Notes: generated by a model not told the origin, from the sequence alone. A DNA stretch of 64,000 nt from Paragonimus westermani (GCA_008508345.1 QNGE01000768.1:124001-188000), one strand, 5' to 3'; shown: positions 25,373-38,087, numbered from the stretch's first letter. Made by a program: numbers and translations.

Positions 25373-27531
25373 CGTAGGGTGAACAATAAAAATAAACTTG
25401 ATAGATAGTGTTTCGTTATTCACGAAAGTAATCTGAGGTATGTTGGACCAGTCCAGACCACCATCACTGTGGAATTTTATGAGGCATGAAGGGACAGACA
25501 AGTCGGTCTCTAACCAAATGTAGAACAGAAAAATATCGAGAGAAAATAACAAGAAGCATTTGCGCGTCCAACAATGAGCACCCGGTTGAAAGCCAAATGA
25601 ATCTAGCTGTCCAACAGTTGAATCCAGTCACACATATTTTGCTGATCCAAATGTCATTTGTGTGTTGTTGTTTAGTAAATGAACTCAGGTGGACGGTTCG
25701 CACTGTAGCTACATGTACCAGTTTCTGGAATCACAAACACCTGCCTCGTGTTGCAGGTGTATGTGATAAGCGAACACGCATGATTTATTTGTTTGTCATG
25801 GTAAAACGTGTGTAAACATGACCAGCCCTAGGCCAGGCAACAGAATTTAGGTCGACAGTAATCGACAGTATGTCGCCCAAATCATACGCGGGCAACATAA
25901 TAGGAACTGCTGTCTCAATAAGTTGTTAGCTGAAACATACAATTTGATCTATGAAACCGTTGCTTCAATAAACTACATTCTCGAATAACACACAAAAGCT
26001 GTAATATTTGGGGTAGCATTTGGCGATGTTATGATCACCAGAGCTAGGCACTACTTGCATCCCACTGTATTTGTTATGCTCTGCCCGTCTCATTCAACTT
26101 GATGTATAATGGAAACTGGACAAAGTTGGTTTGACTTAACGAGTTTCCCGTCCACGTGCATTTCGCCTACTACGAACGTATTCAAGCTTCACAACGATTA
26201 CGTGCCAGCCATCCACGCGATGCATCTACATCCATTTCGACATTTCTCAAACGCCTACTTGTCACACACATTCACTGCCGAATCGAAGCCAATTCTCTTC
26301 GTCACAACAATCAGCTTCACTATGGCAGGTTGCGGGAAAGTTGGTTATCTTTTCTGGGAGTTCAACCTTGGCAGTTTGACAGTCACTCGACGGGCCGCAC
26401 ATTTGTTGCACAGTGAACGTTTCTCGCTAGGTTTAGCTAATGTGTGGTGATAAGCCACCTGTGCTCAGATTGTTCCCGGTCGAAGTCTGTATCGCCATGG
26501 AATGGTGCCACCTGAAAACTGCACTTGCATTCGGCCCTACCTCCGCCCGCTACACACAACATTGCTATCATCACCATGGTTAACGTTGATCAGTTGCCAG
26601 TCAAAACTACACGTAATGTTAAAATGATGCAAGCGACATCGTACTGGGAAGTTTGAAGTCGACTGACCCGATTGGGTCGAATTAGCCAGCCACCATAATG
26701 ATGCTGATAGACTAAGAAAACATTGCAAACGGTTCACATTGTCTCGACTTGAAGCCAAGTGGAACAACGCACCACAACCTATTTTAGTAAGCTGTGCAAT
26801 GGGAAACCAACGTGAAAATTCCCCTAATTCCGTCCCCATCGCATTTCATTCTGGGTGTAATGAGATGAGAGCTTGAGTGGAAAACACTACTTTTCCGTAT
26901 AACACACCTCAGGAAAGTGAACCTCGTAGTCGCCGGGATTATTTTGTGTTGGAATACATGAGCCACATTGGAATAATGTACAAAGGAACAACGTCATTTC
27001 GTGATGTTCCCTGGCGTTGAAAACACGATTTTGATTCAGAGATGGAGGTAAGGCGGCTTGAAATCTACTTGATTCCACGAGCGACCGAAACGTTTGGAAC
27101 TGAGATGAAGGTCCATACAAATTTTCCGTGGCATGTTCGTTAATTGCGGAGCTGCACAGAAATTCCATAAGGAACATGGGAACTTTAGTGTGGAAGGTAT
27201 CTGGTTCCAGCGAACGGGTTTAAAGCTTCAGCTTTTCCCATCAATGCAGGACCAGTGTTGAAAGTAAGCCAGCATTATAACACTATCAAATATATCTTGG
27301 TCTTTTTCCATTTGGCGCGCATACCATTCCATATTTTGCATGAATGCATGAAAGCGCCAGCCTTGAAGTACTTCAGTAATGGACTACAGAACTTCCGTAT
27401 AATTGACGAATCAGAGCGGCCTGTTCAGTTAACAAGGTTGATATGTGCCATATAAAGTGTGTGGGAAGACAGCCTAACAAACTATCTGTACACTACTGTG
27501 GGATGTTTGTCTCAATATTCATCTTGAATGT
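25373..27531 (+). repeat. Left arm of ~2.16 kb inverted repeat
   Basis: This arm is the reverse complement of 38088-40261. Over most of its length the arms differ at only scattered bases; for example, the frames at 26109-26450 and 39169-39510 differ in a single codon as far as I can see. The outermost ~80 bp (25373-25450) are clearly homologous but much more diverged, with indels. The inner edge is sharp at CATCTTGAATGT (27520-27531). Open frames on both strands are conserved between the arms, but none has a recognised domain, and conservation of all frames at once points to recent duplication and not to selection on a protein. Confidence 0.9.
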
Positions 27532-27682
27532 GTAATGGGAAACCAACGTGAAAGTTCCTTTAATTCCGTCCCCATCACATTTCTTTCTGGGTGTGATGAG
27601 ATGAGAGCTTAGGTGAAAAACACTACTCTTTCTTATAACACTCCGCAAGAAGGTGAATCTCGTAGTCCGGAGGTTAATTGAA
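27530..27682 (+). repeat. Partial direct duplicate abutting the left arm
   Basis: Starting exactly at the inner edge of the left arm, this ~150 bp segment matches 26794-26946 within that arm in the same orientation (for example AATGGGAAACCAACGTGAAA and GATGAGATGAGAGCTT). It is more diverged from its partner than the two arms are from each other. It has no counterpart beside the right arm, where the flank is unrelated. Confidence 0.8.
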
Positions 27683-27689
27683 ATGGGGA

Positions 27690-30600
27690 TGTTGAAGCCG
27701 CAATGAGAGCAATTGATTTAGCCGACATTCTGATGCTGTTGAGGAATCGACCCTGGACATTCGTCATGCATGATTCGAAATTGCATAGATGCCTCTCAAA
27801 TGGACATTTTCACCTGCTTGCACCATATGTTCCAGTACACAACATTCACAGGAACCCCATATGTTGTTCCCGCGTGCCTTTAGTTTTCGCCAGCTAGAGG
27901 TATGTTTCACACGAACTTCTCCAAGAAAGCGTGTTGTACATTAGAAAGCAGGATTTAGGCCGATAGATGGCTGGCGAGAGCATCATATGTTTATGATACA
28001 ACTCAGATTACGATTAGCCTACAATTGATGGTATGATTGAAATTTGTTCATGTGACTTAGGTAGGATGGTATTCTGTCTGTCAAAGCAGAACTTTCTTCA
28101 AGTGAAGCAGTGAAACACTCAATCCGAACGTTGGCGAGCAGCTTGGTACTGCCCAATAGGGCTGACCGTTTGGTTCCATCAGGTCTAGAGCACTACCCAT
28201 GAAGTTAAGTAACTTGTAGACTGCAACATTTTCAACAGGGTAAACGTCTGACGTGATATATGAATGAGTGGCTGTTGAGAAGGTGATCAGTGGTGTTGAT
28301 AGATTACATGAAGATTTCATTATGAATGTCAAGTAACGCATAATTATACTTGCAACTATGACTGATGGAACCTGATCGACCTATTCACGTGCTATCACAT
28401 TGTTTTGTTTTGTCAACAGAGTGATCAATATGTGAATCCTATTTACGGTCTGGAACGGTGCGATACGTGAACCCACTCATAATATCTAACAGAGCCACAT
28501 CTTCTAAACCGGTAGATGGTAGCTCACCGAGCTTATATCAAACTATATGTGTTAAACTGTTTCGTGAATCAGCAAACGCACTACATTCATGGAGGTGAGC
28601 TGAGAGTGATACGCTGAACAGCGATTATTAAAGTAACTATCTAAGTGTAATTTCTTTGGGCGGGGTTCGATTACTGGAAACGAGGTTTTTCAATTTCATC
28701 AGTTGAGCCAGTTTAGTAAAAAAGCAATCATCGACAGCGCCTCAGTAGGGGACATCTCACGTGAACGTTGCGTGAAGCTGACGTATATTTCATTCGAAAT
28801 TTGCTTGACTGCTAATGAATACATTGCGTCTGTAAAATACGTAACTTGAATTGGACGGTGTTTTTCTCATCGATATTCGGAAATATCATGATAGTTGTCT
28901 ACCTCCCATCCACTACGACATGATCAGTTTGCCAAAATCCTAAAGCCATTTTACATTTGTGATTCGGGAACACGTTGCAATCGTTTCCCATGCTTGATTT
29001 CTCTACATTCATAGCATACGGATACATCAAGGTAACCTGTGTATTATTTCGTCACGAAATGTGCACTGATTGTGCATGTCATACGAAATGATACTCAAGT
29101 CATTCGGTAACACTGCCACCTGACAAATATTCGCATACACTGCATATATTACTTTGCGCTCACGTCTTAAATCCTACGCATATCACCAGCATGTTGCAGA
29201 ACATTAATCCTAGCTTCTACACCAGTTCGTCTTATTTCTGTTCCTTGTGACGACATGAGAGTTAGCGAAGTCATTTAATTAAGCACACTTCTTACCTTCC
29301 TACTCACTTGAAACGGTTTCTCTATCGCGCGATTCTTAGCGAGCAACGCTGTGAAAAGATTACTCGAAGATATTGAACTAATTGGTTTCGAACTGCCAGG
29401 CGGGTGAATGACACCAACGCTGTGGATACGCTGTTTCCAAGAATTTCAGTTACATCTCAGTGACGTAAGCACTGTTTGGCACAAAGAAGCACACACCTTG
29501 AAAGTACCATTTGAAGCAGCCAAACGGTTGTGCTTTTCCGTACATCCACTATTCATTGTAAATATGCCGCCATTTTTTCACATGAAACCTGGCCGTGTGG
29601 AACACGTTTCCTTTAGAAAATCTCGACAATTTTGAAACCGTAGCTGTTTCAAATTTTGAAAGTACATATTTTCATGAAATTTAGCGTGACGCCAAGTAAT
29701 TGATTGCTAACTGTATAGGTCAGTCGGTCAGTTTTGTTCAGCAGAACCGTTGACGTCGCCCAAAACCAGCGCCTAAACATTTGAATATTTTACTCAGTAC
29801 ATTGGAGGTTGTTTATTGTACTTTTACCTCCCTTCAAAACTGGTCTGCCTAAGTTGAATGAGATGTCCATGCACAAGACACTTCACGTCATGCAAGAAGA
29901 ATTTATTTCCGAACACCTCTGTTTTAAAGTTCCATATGTTTCTGAATGTCGACGGAGTGAACCCAATTTTGTTGAAATTCACGATGCATACGAAATAAGA
30001 GTGAGACACATATGAAGCGCATTAGAAATTTTAAGAGAGGTTCGCAGTTGCTGCGCATTATCCCGATATGCATAAGCGCGCACCTTCAGTTTGACAGGAA
30101 TCCCAAACCATCAGTAATCAACTCTTTCATTCCTTGCTGAATTTAGATGCTGCCATGATTTTGTCAGTTTCTTCGATCTTTCCATCAGTCAAGGCCCAAG
30201 CAGACCTAATGACTCACGGGGTTCATTGACAACAAAACAGTGTATAAACCTCCAAAGGATATTTAATTTTGTAAATACGCTCATTTGAGTTCACTCTGTC
30301 CCGGTTTTCACAGGTTTGATGCTTATGTTAATAGACTGCACCTGTGCATTCGCGCACGAATTCGTCTCTAATGTATAATATTGCACTAACCAAAGGTTAT
30401 GTTTTACTGGCAATAAGCAGATAGACGCCGTCCGGAAAAAAATTCAGAAATACAGGGACCCTGTACGATGATAAGTAACGCCCATATATTTTACAGTAAA
30501 GTGGAAATTGTTTTACTCTGCTATCTGTGTCATTTACACACACCTTTTCTCGCCAAACTTCTTATTAGAGTGACTCAGAAAAATTTCCCTAATTTGAACC

Positions 30601-31110
30601 CAAAGTGGGACGATTTATGTTCGTTATTCTATATCCATCAAACTTTCCAATTTTATAGCCAATTCAATAGCAATACTGACCGCTATGATTCGGACAAAAA
30701 GTTAAAAATTGTTGAAACACGCCTGATTTTTGTTTAAAACTGCTTTTCAAAAGTTAAGTGAACACTGCGTTTGCATTTTGAAGATTTGTTATTACTGGAG
30801 TGTTGATGACACAAACAAGCCTTGCTAGAACAAAAGTAACTCACACACTGTTCCCCGTTCAATGTTTTAGGTTATTACCCTTCGCCATCATCTTACATGT
30901 TGTGTACACGATTAGGTGTTTCAGCGACTACAGAGTGACCGACACAGTGCAACATCCAGATTCATAAGATTAAACGCGTCAAGTCCCCATGGTTGAACCA
31001 TTCATTCCTCAGCCATCTATTTAGCATCACACATTATTTTTGCTGTTCTAAGTCGGTTGAGTGTTCGCAAATCTGCAAACCGTGAATAACAACAGATTGC
31101 TAACCAATCA
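27690..31110. other. No supported gene (3' of the protease)
   Basis: Loop side of the inverted repeat, downstream of the protease stop codon. Only short open frames without domains. Confidence 0.5.
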
Positions 31111-31113
31111 GAA

Positions 31114-31119
31114 TTTATT
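31114..31119 (-). terminator. Polyadenylation signal of the S1 protease gene
   Basis: AATAAA on the minus strand, about 28 bases after the stop codon of the last protease exon. Position and sequence fit a eukaryotic cleavage and polyadenylation signal for that gene. Confidence 0.6.
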
Positions 31120-31146
31120 TATGTATCATTCCACATGGTATCTTAG

Positions 31147-31308
31147 TCAACCCCGCCTCATTTCCGCTTGTATCCAATCGACGAACGTTGCTACCCGCAC
31201 GAAGATTCCGGGATAGTTCTGCGACTCCGGCTCGTATATCGAACTCGATATGCCCACAACCGTCTTTAAGCCGTGGTGATTACAAACTAGGCCGTTCCCA
31301 CTGTCGCC
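31147..31308 (-). CDS. S1 protease exon D: catalytic Ser and C-terminus
   Basis: Follows an acceptor AAATCCCACAG. Begins GDSGNGLVC, giving the catalytic Ser195 and Cys201, and continues through VVGIS and PGIFVRV to DWIQAEMRRG and a TGA stop (53 residues). Joining to exon C restores CPGDSG in phase 0. Asn at position 197 and Gly at 198 replace the usual Gly-Pro. Confidence 0.9.
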   Translation of the reverse strand, partial: GDSGNGLVCNHHGLKTVVGISSSIYEPESQNYPGIFVRVATFVDWIQAEMRRG

Positions 31309-34300
31309 CTGTGGGATTTGTTATAGAAGTAAAACATTGTTCTTTGAAGAATCCCAGCGCGCTGGAGAAAATATCTGTCATGTCTGTTTGGCATTCTGAG
31401 TTAGTCTGGTTTGCAAACAACTTCTAGTGCATTCAGTTAAAGAAAAATGTGGGTTGATTTAATAAAATTCAATAAAATAATTTATTTGTTTGTATGCTGA
31501 CATATTCCACCACTGTCTTTTGAAACAGTTGGAGCATATCCTGATCAAACGTTCTGCGGTTTATGGTATCAAATGCTATCACAAAATGACGACAGCCTTA
31601 AACTCTGTATCCATAAAAAACAGCACAGCATTTTAGCTTACGATTGTCATGGCTCACTATCGATAACTGCACTTCTATCTACGTAAGAAAGTTCTCTGCT
31701 GGTGAAGGGGAATACACACAGTAAATCAATCCCACATTTCAGAAAAAGAAATTGTACTTTTCTAGAAGGCCACCAATAATCTGTTATCAGACCATCAACA
31801 TGTGGCATCTTTTTCTACACTTAGGCTAAAAAAAATCACGCAAACCGCATCAAAACACATATGTTGAGCTTGTTTCACTTGCAGATGATGATTGTAAATG
31901 TGGAAGCTTTAGTTGAATGCCGGTTTCCCTCTGTTGCGTATACAGTTGTACATCATTCTGTTCAATAAGTAAAACCAGATATTTGCATTGGGAAAATTTT
32001 CACATGAACACTGCACTGAGCACTGGCGTTAATCAACGCAAGTGATATTAGAAATGTGAGTGATGGTCAGTTTGAAAATAAACCAAATCCTCGAATACTC
32101 ATCAGTGATAATAGACCATTTAGCAGAAAACAATTCACATATAGCTTTTTAATGTATGTAAACGGTATTAAATTACATATAAAAAACAGAATACTAGCTG
32201 GTAACACAGAGCAAGACGACAATCATGATTATTTTAATGACGAGAAATAATTGTTGACCTGTAGTCTAAACACTTCCTAAGCATGACATCCATTTCAAAC
32301 TCGGTCAAAAGTTTTTGGACCCCATCGCGTTACTATAAAATGCATGAAATACTAACATTTACTTTGAAACGTTTGGGTTAGTCAATAGCGAATCTAATCA
32401 GGAATTCACGAGTTAACATTCACTGTTTGTTGAAACATTGTACAACAACACAACGCAATTTATACCATGGTGATTAATAGAATATCACTGCGCCCTATCT
32501 ACCTTACATGAGCATCACAAAATTTCATTCACCGGACATATCCCCACTCCTGAATTGTAGTATCCAGCACAGAACTCATGCGTCTCGTTCACATCTTCGT
32601 AGGTTCCGCTGCAGTTATGAGCAGGTACCACTGTTAACTCTGCAACGGAGGCAGTTTCGACCGTCTCACCCCCAACGCTTGTGCATCCCCATCCAACAAT
32701 TGTGCATTGCATTCGCTCCAATGGCCACCGCCTGCTATGCTTGCTCATGGGGAGTAAAGCAGGCACCGATCTTTTCCAAATGTACGGTATGCGCCCTTTG
32801 ATCTTCATGAGAGCTATGTCATATTCAGGAATACCTAATTGAAAAGTGAACATTGCTTGCTGAATATAACAGAGAAAGCATGGAAGAAAGATCACGTGAA
32901 CAAATCAGAACTTAGTAAAATCACTTTGCTTCTGTTGTAGTCACATCTTCGATATTGACCAGTTTGCATAACACAAAACAATCTATCTAGGTTTTAATGA
33001 GAAGCAGTTTGGAAATTTCACAACGAAACAAATAACACCTGATTTTTGTGGATACTGTTAACGCGTTGTATACAACTTCAAGAAAATGACGGTTTGCCTA
33101 GGAAGCAAATTTGAAACAACAACGCGTTGAATTCATAAGTTTGGATCGTTCTATCACGTTCATGCATGCTATGTAACGCTGAATGGGAGACAAATAGGAA
33201 GAACAATAATTTCCATTAGAAGAACACATTCTAACACTCCTCGTGGCTGCCGATTGCATCTCCTTGTTTGTTAATACAGTAAGATAAAATAGGTTTCTTC
33301 CGAAATCTGTATTATCAGCCCTGTTAAATACGCTTACCTGTATATAGACCAAACCTTTATTCTTTATCACAAACTTGGGTTTACTGGACTGTCCCATTCG
33401 GAGAATTATATTATGCGGACGCTGTAGCATGAACAATAACGCTAGGGCACATTTTAGTAGGTATGATGATATAACCTGTTACCAGCGTTAACTAAATTAC
33501 ACAAACGAGTTTTTAAACATCATAGAGGTAACCTTGAAAAATGACCATTATCCACCGTGGTACTCTTCACTAGGCGGAATTGTGAGCACGAAGAATGTCA
33601 TATGAAAAAGCACTACAATCCAGTGAAATTCTCAGTTATCTTACCAATTTCATGAGCAGGATGAAGGATTATTTTCTCTACCAGAAAGTAAAGGATTCTT
33701 GCCGTTTTCGACTGGTAGCTTTTCATTGGTAAAAAGTGAAAAGTATGTGAAGGAAGTCTTGTGAGTTTCGTGAACATGTTTCAAAAGCACCAAAGCAGGG
33801 GGGAATTTATTGAGTATCAAAACCTCCCCGATAAGTTGAAATTATGTTGGGGTGTGCTGCATGTTCTCAATATGTCACACTACAAAATGAATTCTTATTG
33901 TGTTTCACGGACAATATACGTTACTAGCTTACAAATGAGATACCGAGACGCCAAGTGACTCGTTCAGGTTTACGAAAACCGTTTACTCTTAATAATAATA
34001 TTTGCACCAACTCCACTGTCATTAGCTGGCCGCGCTTGATAATTTCAATGGTTATTTCAATAAAATGATCAATCCAATATGGTTACGCAGTAGTGAAATC
34101 TTGATTTCTCACAAGCAGACAGAAATATCTGGTAAGAACTTCTTCCGGAGGGCATTTCAAAAAGTGCAAATTGGAACAGTTTCATCAAGATGGGTCAGAA
34201 TATTACTCGAATGTTCACATATCGATAGTAAGATTCATAACAAATGCAAACCGTTGAACTGCGCGAGAAAATAAAAGCTCGGCTCTCCAGTCAACGCCGC

Positions 34301-36531
34301 ACCGGTAACTGTTACCACTTCGATTTGTGCAGATTTTGATATTTGGGTAAATCTTGAAAAATAAACCAAGTGAGCTGGGAATAAAATCGCCTTCATAATA
34401 ACAATACCAATTTGTCTGGAATCGATGGAAATACAGCGTCTCTATTCCGAGGTCATGGCGAACCTGATGTGTAACTTTTCCGCATTTTTCAAACGAAATT
34501 TGACCATCTTCGATAGTGTCGGTCAAACACTTCGTGATAGTAGTCTTTTAATATAAGGCAATCTGCTTGTTAGATCCGGTTTATTAGAAATTTCTGACTG
34601 CATTTGTCATACCACTGAGAACAACCACACCAATTCTTGACACTTGGCAGCCGCAAGCAAATTAAAAGAGATTGTGTACAACTGTTTTGTTTCACATGAT
34701 AACATAGAAATTGACAAAATCACACATTTGCCGAGCACTCAACGAGTGTTCGCTTAGTTTAGGCAGCCCACCATCATCATTCTTGACGACGAGGAGCGTT
34801 ATCTCTGAATCACTCAAAATGGGAAAAAGCACGTACAAAACTAATGTAAGTAGTGCGAACCAGTGTGAACCAGTGTGACAATTGTACGATCAACCAAGTC
34901 ATTCTAGTGCCCATCGTCGCAATTCATATATTCAACCACACAAATCAAAGATGCACTAAAATCCATGTGTCCGCGTCAAATGCATTAATCATTTTGAAAA
35001 TATACCTGAAATTGACATACTTGTTTTCGTCGAAAATCTGGTCTTTTCGTGGGGGCATCATCAACATCTAAATTCGAAACATACTTTAATGTTTGCATAC
35101 AAATAGTTAAGTTTAGGAACAGAAAATTAATAATGAAAGAAAATAAACTAGTTTTAAGTGGTTCACGTCCCAAAATTGTCTTATCAAGTCGCCGCAAATT
35201 AAGGCTCATCGTAAGAACGCTGTATATTCGATTATGGACATGCACCTGTAATTAATCCATAATGTTCTTCTACAATCCACTGTACCGTCAATATGTACTT
35301 GAAATTTCCTTTGCCACTTGGTAGAAAAGGTCATTTATGTATGTTAAACCTGTTGGCTGTTAGCGGCATACGAACTAGCGACAGGGTGGTGTGTCCAGAT
35401 TATCATAACCCATAGTTTCAGTATACTAGTTGAACCACCGCATTGGTTGATTTCACGATCATTCATGTGGACGTGCCATACGCTGTGATTGTGTCTCATG
35501 TCTGTGCGTGATTAATATCTGCCAGCAGGCTTTTCCTATTATAATTTATTGATCGAAAGTGTTAGGCATATCGGAATGTTCGCATGTGTACTCACTTCCC
35601 GAGGTCACCATACGTGCTGTTACAAATGGTGTGTTGTATGGGGGGTCTTGCAGATCACGAGATCCACAATCGAAAACTGCTTTATCTTTATATGTATTAA
35701 TCAGCAGGAAAACTGGTGTGAAATCCGTCATATATGAAAAGTGAAACTCACCACAATCTTCGTACTCCCGATTTGTACATACCAGAAATCTGGATTACTT
35801 TTGCTGGACCAAAGATTTAAAGTTATTCTCAATGTGACTTTTAATGCAACTGATGATATTAGGTCAACTTGTTCAGCGACTTAACAGCAAACATCTGCTC
35901 CCGTACAATTTGACGTGCAAAAGTAGCTCCAATAACTCTCACAAACTGTCATCTTCAAAAAATATTTTAAGTGGTCAATCTTTATTCAGTTTTCAAAGAG
36001 TGCCTATCCAAATAATGCAATAGTTTTTCGGAACCCATACAACACTTTGGAAATCAGCCACCATCAAAGGCTAGCACTGAAATAGTCTGCATAGTTCAGT
36101 TCTACAATTTGAGCATGTTAACATGGTGCACCAGCTTATTAACAAGCAACTCAAAAAAATCATGGTGGTGTTGGTTTTTATGCCTTAAACAGCAGGTTGC
36201 ATGAGATCATTTGCTGCAAATTCACCGTACTATGCTACACACTAAAAGTGAAATTGCAAAGAATGTTGACAACGGAATAGAATACATCAGCTTACTCTTT
36301 TCCAGCTTCAGGCCACGCGCAGTGGGCAGCCGTGAGCAACCATTGGTTGCTGATAATAGTCGCACCGCAGGTGTACGTTCCGTTTTCTGATACGAACCTC
36401 ACATAAGCAATCCATGGGTAAAGACCGTCTTCAGCGAGTGTTCCGTTAATAATTCGCTTGTTTAGTTCAGCCGAAGAGCACAAATCTACGGGATGATAAT
36501 CAATGTTGAAACCACTAAGCTTCTGATTAAG
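31147..36531 (-). CDS. S1 family (chymotrypsin-fold) serine protease, four visible exons
   Basis: Exons 36296-36531, 33338-33421, 32533-32859 and 31147-31308 together give about 268 residues. They carry, in order, a RIING zymogen activation site, TAAHC with the catalytic His, YDIAL with the catalytic Asp, GWG, and GDSG with the catalytic Ser, ending in the usual C-terminal helix (DWIQAEM). This is a complete catalytic triad for an S1 endopeptidase that would act after secretion and activation cleavage. Cysteines fit the 42-58, 136-201 and 168-182 disulfides. The pocket is unusual: position 189 is Gly and not Asp, 214-216 reads Ser-Ser-Ile, Cys220 is absent although Cys191 is present, and GDSGGP is GDSGNG. 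Trypsin-like specificity is therefore unlikely; elastase- or chymotrypsin-like is an inference. Introns 2 and 3 are phase 0 with good GT/AG sites. Exon 1 ends with two extra bases, which does not fit exon 2, so a small exon may be missed. No signal-peptide exon was found. Confidence 0.85.
32533..32859 (-). CDS. S1 protease exon C: catalytic Asp and GWG region
   Basis: Acceptor TTATATTCAG precedes the exon; donor GTGAAT follows CCG. It codes 109 residues in one open frame: PEYDIALMKI with Asp102, MQCTIVGWG with Cys136, then HNC and EFCAGY giving Cys168 and Cys182, ending GICP just before the catalytic Ser exon. An extra Cys directly after GWG has no evident partner. Both ends are phase 0. Confidence 0.9.
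33338..33421 (-). CDS. S1 protease exon B: linker strand
   Basis: A short exon of 28 codons between acceptor TTCATGCTACAG and donor CAG/GTAAGC. It codes RPHNIILRMGQ and then about 17 residues ending VYIQ. LRMGQ occupies the place of the VRLGE-type strand found between the catalytic His and Asp in S1 proteases, and the total His-to-Asp spacing is about 50 residues, which is normal. It joins exon C in phase 0, but is out of phase with exon A. Confidence 0.7.
36296..36531 (-). CDS. S1 protease exon A: activation site and catalytic His
   Basis: Acceptor ATGTTTGATACAG and donor GA/GTAAGC. It codes a short propeptide with one Cys (VDLCSSAELNK), the activation motif R-IING, YPWIAYV, and CGATIISNQWLLTAAHC with Cys42, His57 and Cys58. 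The 236 bp length leaves two bases over. The propeptide Cys would normally pair with Cys122, which I do not see in exon C. The upstream signal-peptide exon was not identified. Confidence 0.88.
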
Positions 36532-38087
36532 CTGTATCAAACATGTTTTGAAGAAGTTTCGTACAACTTGGAAGCGTTTCTGTGATATGTGCGTTAGAAA
36601 CCTTACATTGGTCGAATTTTGCAATACTTGTGTATTGTTGTGTACGTGTGAGTATCAACAAGCGGATGGATTCATTGTGTCACTTATATAACTTTAAAAT
36701 GTTTTGAAGCATTCAATCGTCTCAAATAGAATGTGAAACGGTCTTCACATCTAATTTCTCCACTTGCAGTCAAGTAGTGTGCGCTATATTTGAGTTTCTA
36801 TCGAAACTGAGCTTACCTTGCATCTTGAAATACACAAGGAATGAAGAGTATATGCTTTTTAGAAGTTAGTTCTACACACTATTTTATTGCATTATACGGA
36901 GAATTGTTCACAACTTCAGGCATTCAGACTAAGTTTATTGTCATCTAAGTGAATACGGAAGTGGTGACTTGTGTAAACAGATTAGTTTCCTGTTGTTGCA
37001 TAAATAGCCAGAATTTAGCAATACCATTTTAGAAAAAAATTCTTGCGACAAACGCCCAAACGAATAAGTGCTTCTTTTGTGGATTACAATAGCGAAACAA
37101 TAACGGACTCTTCAAATGTGTGATACACAGGCGTTGTGACAAAATACTTCTACAACTGGATATCCGAACGTGTTTTGGCACGCGGTGTCAGATACCGTTC
37201 CTTTGCCATCCAAAATACAGCAATTCGGCAAATCTGATAGTAAATGACGTTGTACAAGCCTACGTGTATGCGTTCGATAGGCTCTATTGTGTCAATCATC
37301 AAAAAACCACTTATCTTTTGTTCATTAAAGGCTCACCTTCATCAGAAGTGTTCGTTACAGCGGTGGATAGTGTACTTTCGACTTTTGGTGCAAACGGTTT
37401 ATCATAATGTGTAAATAGTAAACTGCTCCTCATTTAACGTAAATGATGCTTCATCGCACCTGATTCTGACAGCTTAGTAGTCACTACCGTAGCATTGCCC
37501 GTCATCTAATCAACTTTCAGATCACAATCTCTAGTTTCGTTCAAAATTTGTCTACATGAAAAAGTCTCATGTATTTGGGCCCTAACTAAATTATTAGCGG
37601 TCGTATAGAATGTTAAAGTGAGGGTGATAATTTTGTTTGAAAGAATGTGCGCAAATTTACATTCCCATTCGTTTGCATACAGACTTAGTTATAACAAATG
37701 TGATATGGGTCTACTAGAGGGTCTTTTTGCAAATTTGACCTATTTTCTATGCGGTCTGTAGTCGTGTATTAGCATGTTCCAATACGTACATGTACAGCCT
37801 GTCATATTTCTCCTGGAAATCTGTTTTAGTTAGTTTTGGCTACGAACCTATTTCTACCTAGTTATCTCTGTGATCTCATAAATGGGGTGCATGCGAGGCA
37901 TCAAGAACAAACGAGATAGGTGTGCGGCAGATGAAACTTGGTGAATCCTGTCAATTACTGAATCAGCTTACACCGTGGCTTTAGTCAACGCGGTAGTTGT
38001 TGCTAAGGGGTGAAAGGAATGAACTGCAAAAGTAAACACATGTACAACATATGTCATTACCAATCGGACGTACTCAAAATTGTTGCA
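36532..38087. other. No supported gene (5' of the protease)
   Basis: This stretch should contain the protease 5' exon(s) and promoter. I found no convincing minus-strand signal peptide next to a good donor. A short ATGCAAG/GTAAGC at about 36816-36828 (minus) is a donor-like site, but its phase does not suit exon A. Confidence 0.4.

Noticed and set aside
26109..26450. 113-codon frame conserved in both arms of the large inverted repeat
   Set aside because: Overlapping frames on both strands are equally conserved, so this reflects recent duplication and not protein-level selection.
35546..35731. 61-codon minus-strand frame inside the protease intron, considered as an extra exon
   Set aside because: It has no S1 motif, would lengthen the His-to-Asp distance beyond the family range, and lacks a convincing phase-compatible splice pair.
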